DNA of 32,474 nt from Candidatus Arcticimaribacter sp. (GTDB lineage: Bacteria > Bacteroidota > Bacteroidia > Flavobacteriales > Flavobacteriaceae). The translations under genes were made by a program, and so were the position numbers. The stretch spans positions 1 through 32,474 of the forward strand of contig WTJU01000068.1 of the NCBI GenBank assembly GCA_011526285.1, written 5' to 3'. The notes beneath the pieces were generated by a model that was not told where the DNA came from, did no database searches, and saw only the letters and a program-made list of their open reading frames with translations. Shown in pieces: positions 31,494 through 32,474 of the stretch (the first letter of the stretch is position 1; each line of letters starts with the position of its first letter).

Positions 31494-31820
31494 TTAGGAC
31501 AATTCTGTATTCGGATCCCAAAAGACACGATCAAAGTTTTGAACTTGATTGTTTTTTATCTCGACTCCCTCATTTTCGAGTAATTGTTGCATGAGGTTAA
31601 TTCCGTCAAAGTGGTGTTTGCCTGTAAGTAATCCCTGACGGTTTACTACACGGTGTGCTGGAACATCGTCACGCGTATGCGCTGCATTCATCGCCCAGCC
31701 CACCATACGGGCGCTTTGGGGTGATCCTATTTTTCTAGCAATAGCGCCATAGGCTGTAACACGTCCTTCGGGAATTTGACATACCACTGCATAAACTTTT
31801 TCAAAGAAATTAGTGTCCAT
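31494..31820 (-). CDS. MGMT-family alkyltransferase-like protein (ATL, PAHR active-site variant)
   Basis: 108 residues from the ATG at 31820; the longer frame to 31946 lies inside trmB and is rejected. It keeps the DNA-binding winged helix of O6-alkylguanine transferases (VTAYGAIARKIGSPQSARMVGWAM, with arginine-finger Arg38). The acceptor motif PCHR is PAHR here (Ala55), so it cannot take the alkyl group. Known ATL proteins with Trp or Ala at this place bind alkylated guanine and hand it to nucleotide excision repair. Its start overlaps the end of trmB by 11 bp, so the two are co-translated. Confidence 0.9.
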   Translation of the reverse strand: MDTNFFEKVYAVVCQIPEGRVTAYGAIARKIGSPQSARMVGWAMNAAHTRDDVPAHRVVNRQGLLTGKHHFDGINLMQQLLENEGVEIKNNQVQNFDRVFWDPNTELS

Positions 31821-32474
31821 TAGGAAATCTAAACGTGAGATAGGTAATGAGCTTATCCTTTTCGAGAAATAATTTCTCGTAATGTGTCTGTATGGCCGTA
31901 ACATGCTTTGGAGCATGTGGGTTTCCATAAACGTCATGGTGAGCATAATCTACTTCCCACCCTTTTCCTTCTAACAAACCAAGGGTGTATCCGTGTAAAA
32001 ACTCACTATCTGTTTTTAAATGAATTTTCCCATCTGATTTTAGAATGTTTTGGTAGCGTGCTAAAAATTGTGGGTTGGTTAATCGGTGTTTGGTGCGTTT
32101 AAATTTGATTTGTGGGTCGGGAAAGGTAATCCATATTTCATCTACCTCGTTTTGGGCAAAAACCGCTTCAATTAACTCAATCTGTGTGCGTAGAAAACCT
32201 ACATTGGGCAAGCCTAATTCAAGTGATTCTTTTGCTCCTGCCCAAAAACGCGCACCTTTGATATCCACACCAATAAAATTCTTCTCGGGATACTGTTGGG
32301 CTAAATAAACAGAGTATTCACCTTTGCCACAACCCAATTCTAAGACTAAAGGCTGTTCTTTATTGAAGAATTCACTGTTCCATTTCCCTTTGTACTTAAA
32401 GCTCCCAGAGGTCACTTCCTCCCGTTCGGGTTGAATAACATTGGTAAATGTTTTATTTTGATTGAATCGTTTAA
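31810..32474 (-). CDS. trmB: tRNA (guanine-N7-)-methyltransferase TrmB (partial, 5' end cut by window)
   Basis: Methylates G46 of tRNA at N7 with SAM. The SAM site is PLVLELGCGKGEYSVYLAQ. It is followed by FIGVDIKGARFW, the conserved DEIWITFPDPQIKFKRTKHRL and, near the end, TAIQTHYEKLFLEK. The GTG at 32415 is not the true start: the frame stays open to the window edge, and the upstream residues KRFNQNKTFTNVIQPEREE match the usual TrmB N-terminus. About ten residues are therefore missing. The 3' end overlaps the ATL gene by 11 bp. Confidence 0.95.
   Translation of the reverse strand, partial: KRFNQNKTFTNVIQPEREEVTSGSFKYKGKWNSEFFNKEQPLVLELGCGKGEYSVYLAQQYPEKNFIGVDIKGARFWAGAKESLELGLPNVGFLRTQIELIEAVFAQNEVDEIWITFPDPQIKFKRTKHRLTNPQFLARYQNILKSDGKIHLKTDSEFLHGYTLGLLEGKGWEVDYAHHDVYGNPHAPKHVTAIQTHYEKLFLEKDKLITYLTFRFPNGH

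Noticed and set aside
31494-31946. 150-residue alkyltransferase with an N-terminal extension
   Set aside because: The extension is trmB read in another frame.
31810-32415. trmB complete with a GTG start
   Set aside because: The frame is open upstream to the window edge and encodes typical TrmB N-terminal residues (NVIQPEREE).

Overview
The window comes from a member of the Bacteroidota, most likely a marine Flavobacteriaceae. Five things point there: AT-rich DNA; start codons with no visible Shine-Dalgarno sequence; promoter -7 boxes of the flavobacterial type TANNTTTG; exported proteins whose signal peptides end in A/G-Q; and family content typical of the group (DUF6702, CarboxypepD_reg-like proteins, arsenosugar genes, mevalonate-pathway isoprenoid genes). 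The window is almost entirely coding. I see no insertion sequence, phage gene, CRISPR array or rRNA. Both ends cut a gene: aconitase on the left and trmB on the right.

Layout. 1-3630: partial aconitase (-), a tiny membrane protein, a flavin reductase plus O-methyltransferase pair (+), and a TatA/E translocase subunit (-). 3694-7968: a minus-strand cell-envelope cluster of two paralogous CarboxypepD_reg-like exported proteins, a DUF6702 protein and an M1 metallopeptidase, closed by a clear terminator. 8044-9796: tRNA-Gly(TCC), two divergent GNAT acetyltransferases and an M15 (VanY-type) peptidase. 10050-15238: a seven-gene arsenosugar biosynthesis operon (peroxidase-like protein, ArsS, TIGR04282 transferase, purine nucleoside phosphorylase, ArsM, DUF547 protein, TIGR04283 glycosyltransferase). 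It is preceded by a 253-bp spacer carrying two inverted repeats built on the same half-site. 15250-15887: a small membrane protein and an SRPBCC protein (-). 16032-22384: a plus-strand run of an FAD/NAD(P) oxidoreductase, a membrane polyferredoxin, two GT2 glycosyltransferases and a GT-C-like membrane protein. 22367-26975: a minus-strand operon of diphosphomevalonate decarboxylase, a mevalonate-kinase-like GHMP kinase, a UbiA prenyltransferase, a nitrilase and an RsuA/RluB-type pseudouridine synthase. 27047-29672: TspO (+), a GDPD lipoprotein and a GH13 amylase lipoprotein (-). 29713-32474: a minus-strand Mrp-NifU-ferredoxin Fe-S group, an alkyltransferase-like protein and partial trmB.

How the parts work together. 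In the arsenosugar operon, ArsM methylates arsenite, ArsS adds the 5'-deoxyadenosyl group from SAM, and the nucleoside phosphorylase would remove adenine to leave an arsenic-bearing pentose for the sugar-modifying enzymes. No arsR, arsC or arsenite efflux gene lies in the window, so this looks like a biosynthetic locus and not a resistance locus. The adjacent oxidoreductase/polyferredoxin pair and glycosyltransferase trio could be independent or could extend arsenosugar/arsenolipid metabolism; that link is inference. The mevalonate-UbiA operon points to polyprenyl or ether-lipid synthesis, with an unexpected nitrilase inside it.

The regions most worth testing are the arsenosugar operon with its DUF547 partner and operator-like repeats, the redox pair beside it, and the nitrilase in the isoprenoid operon.
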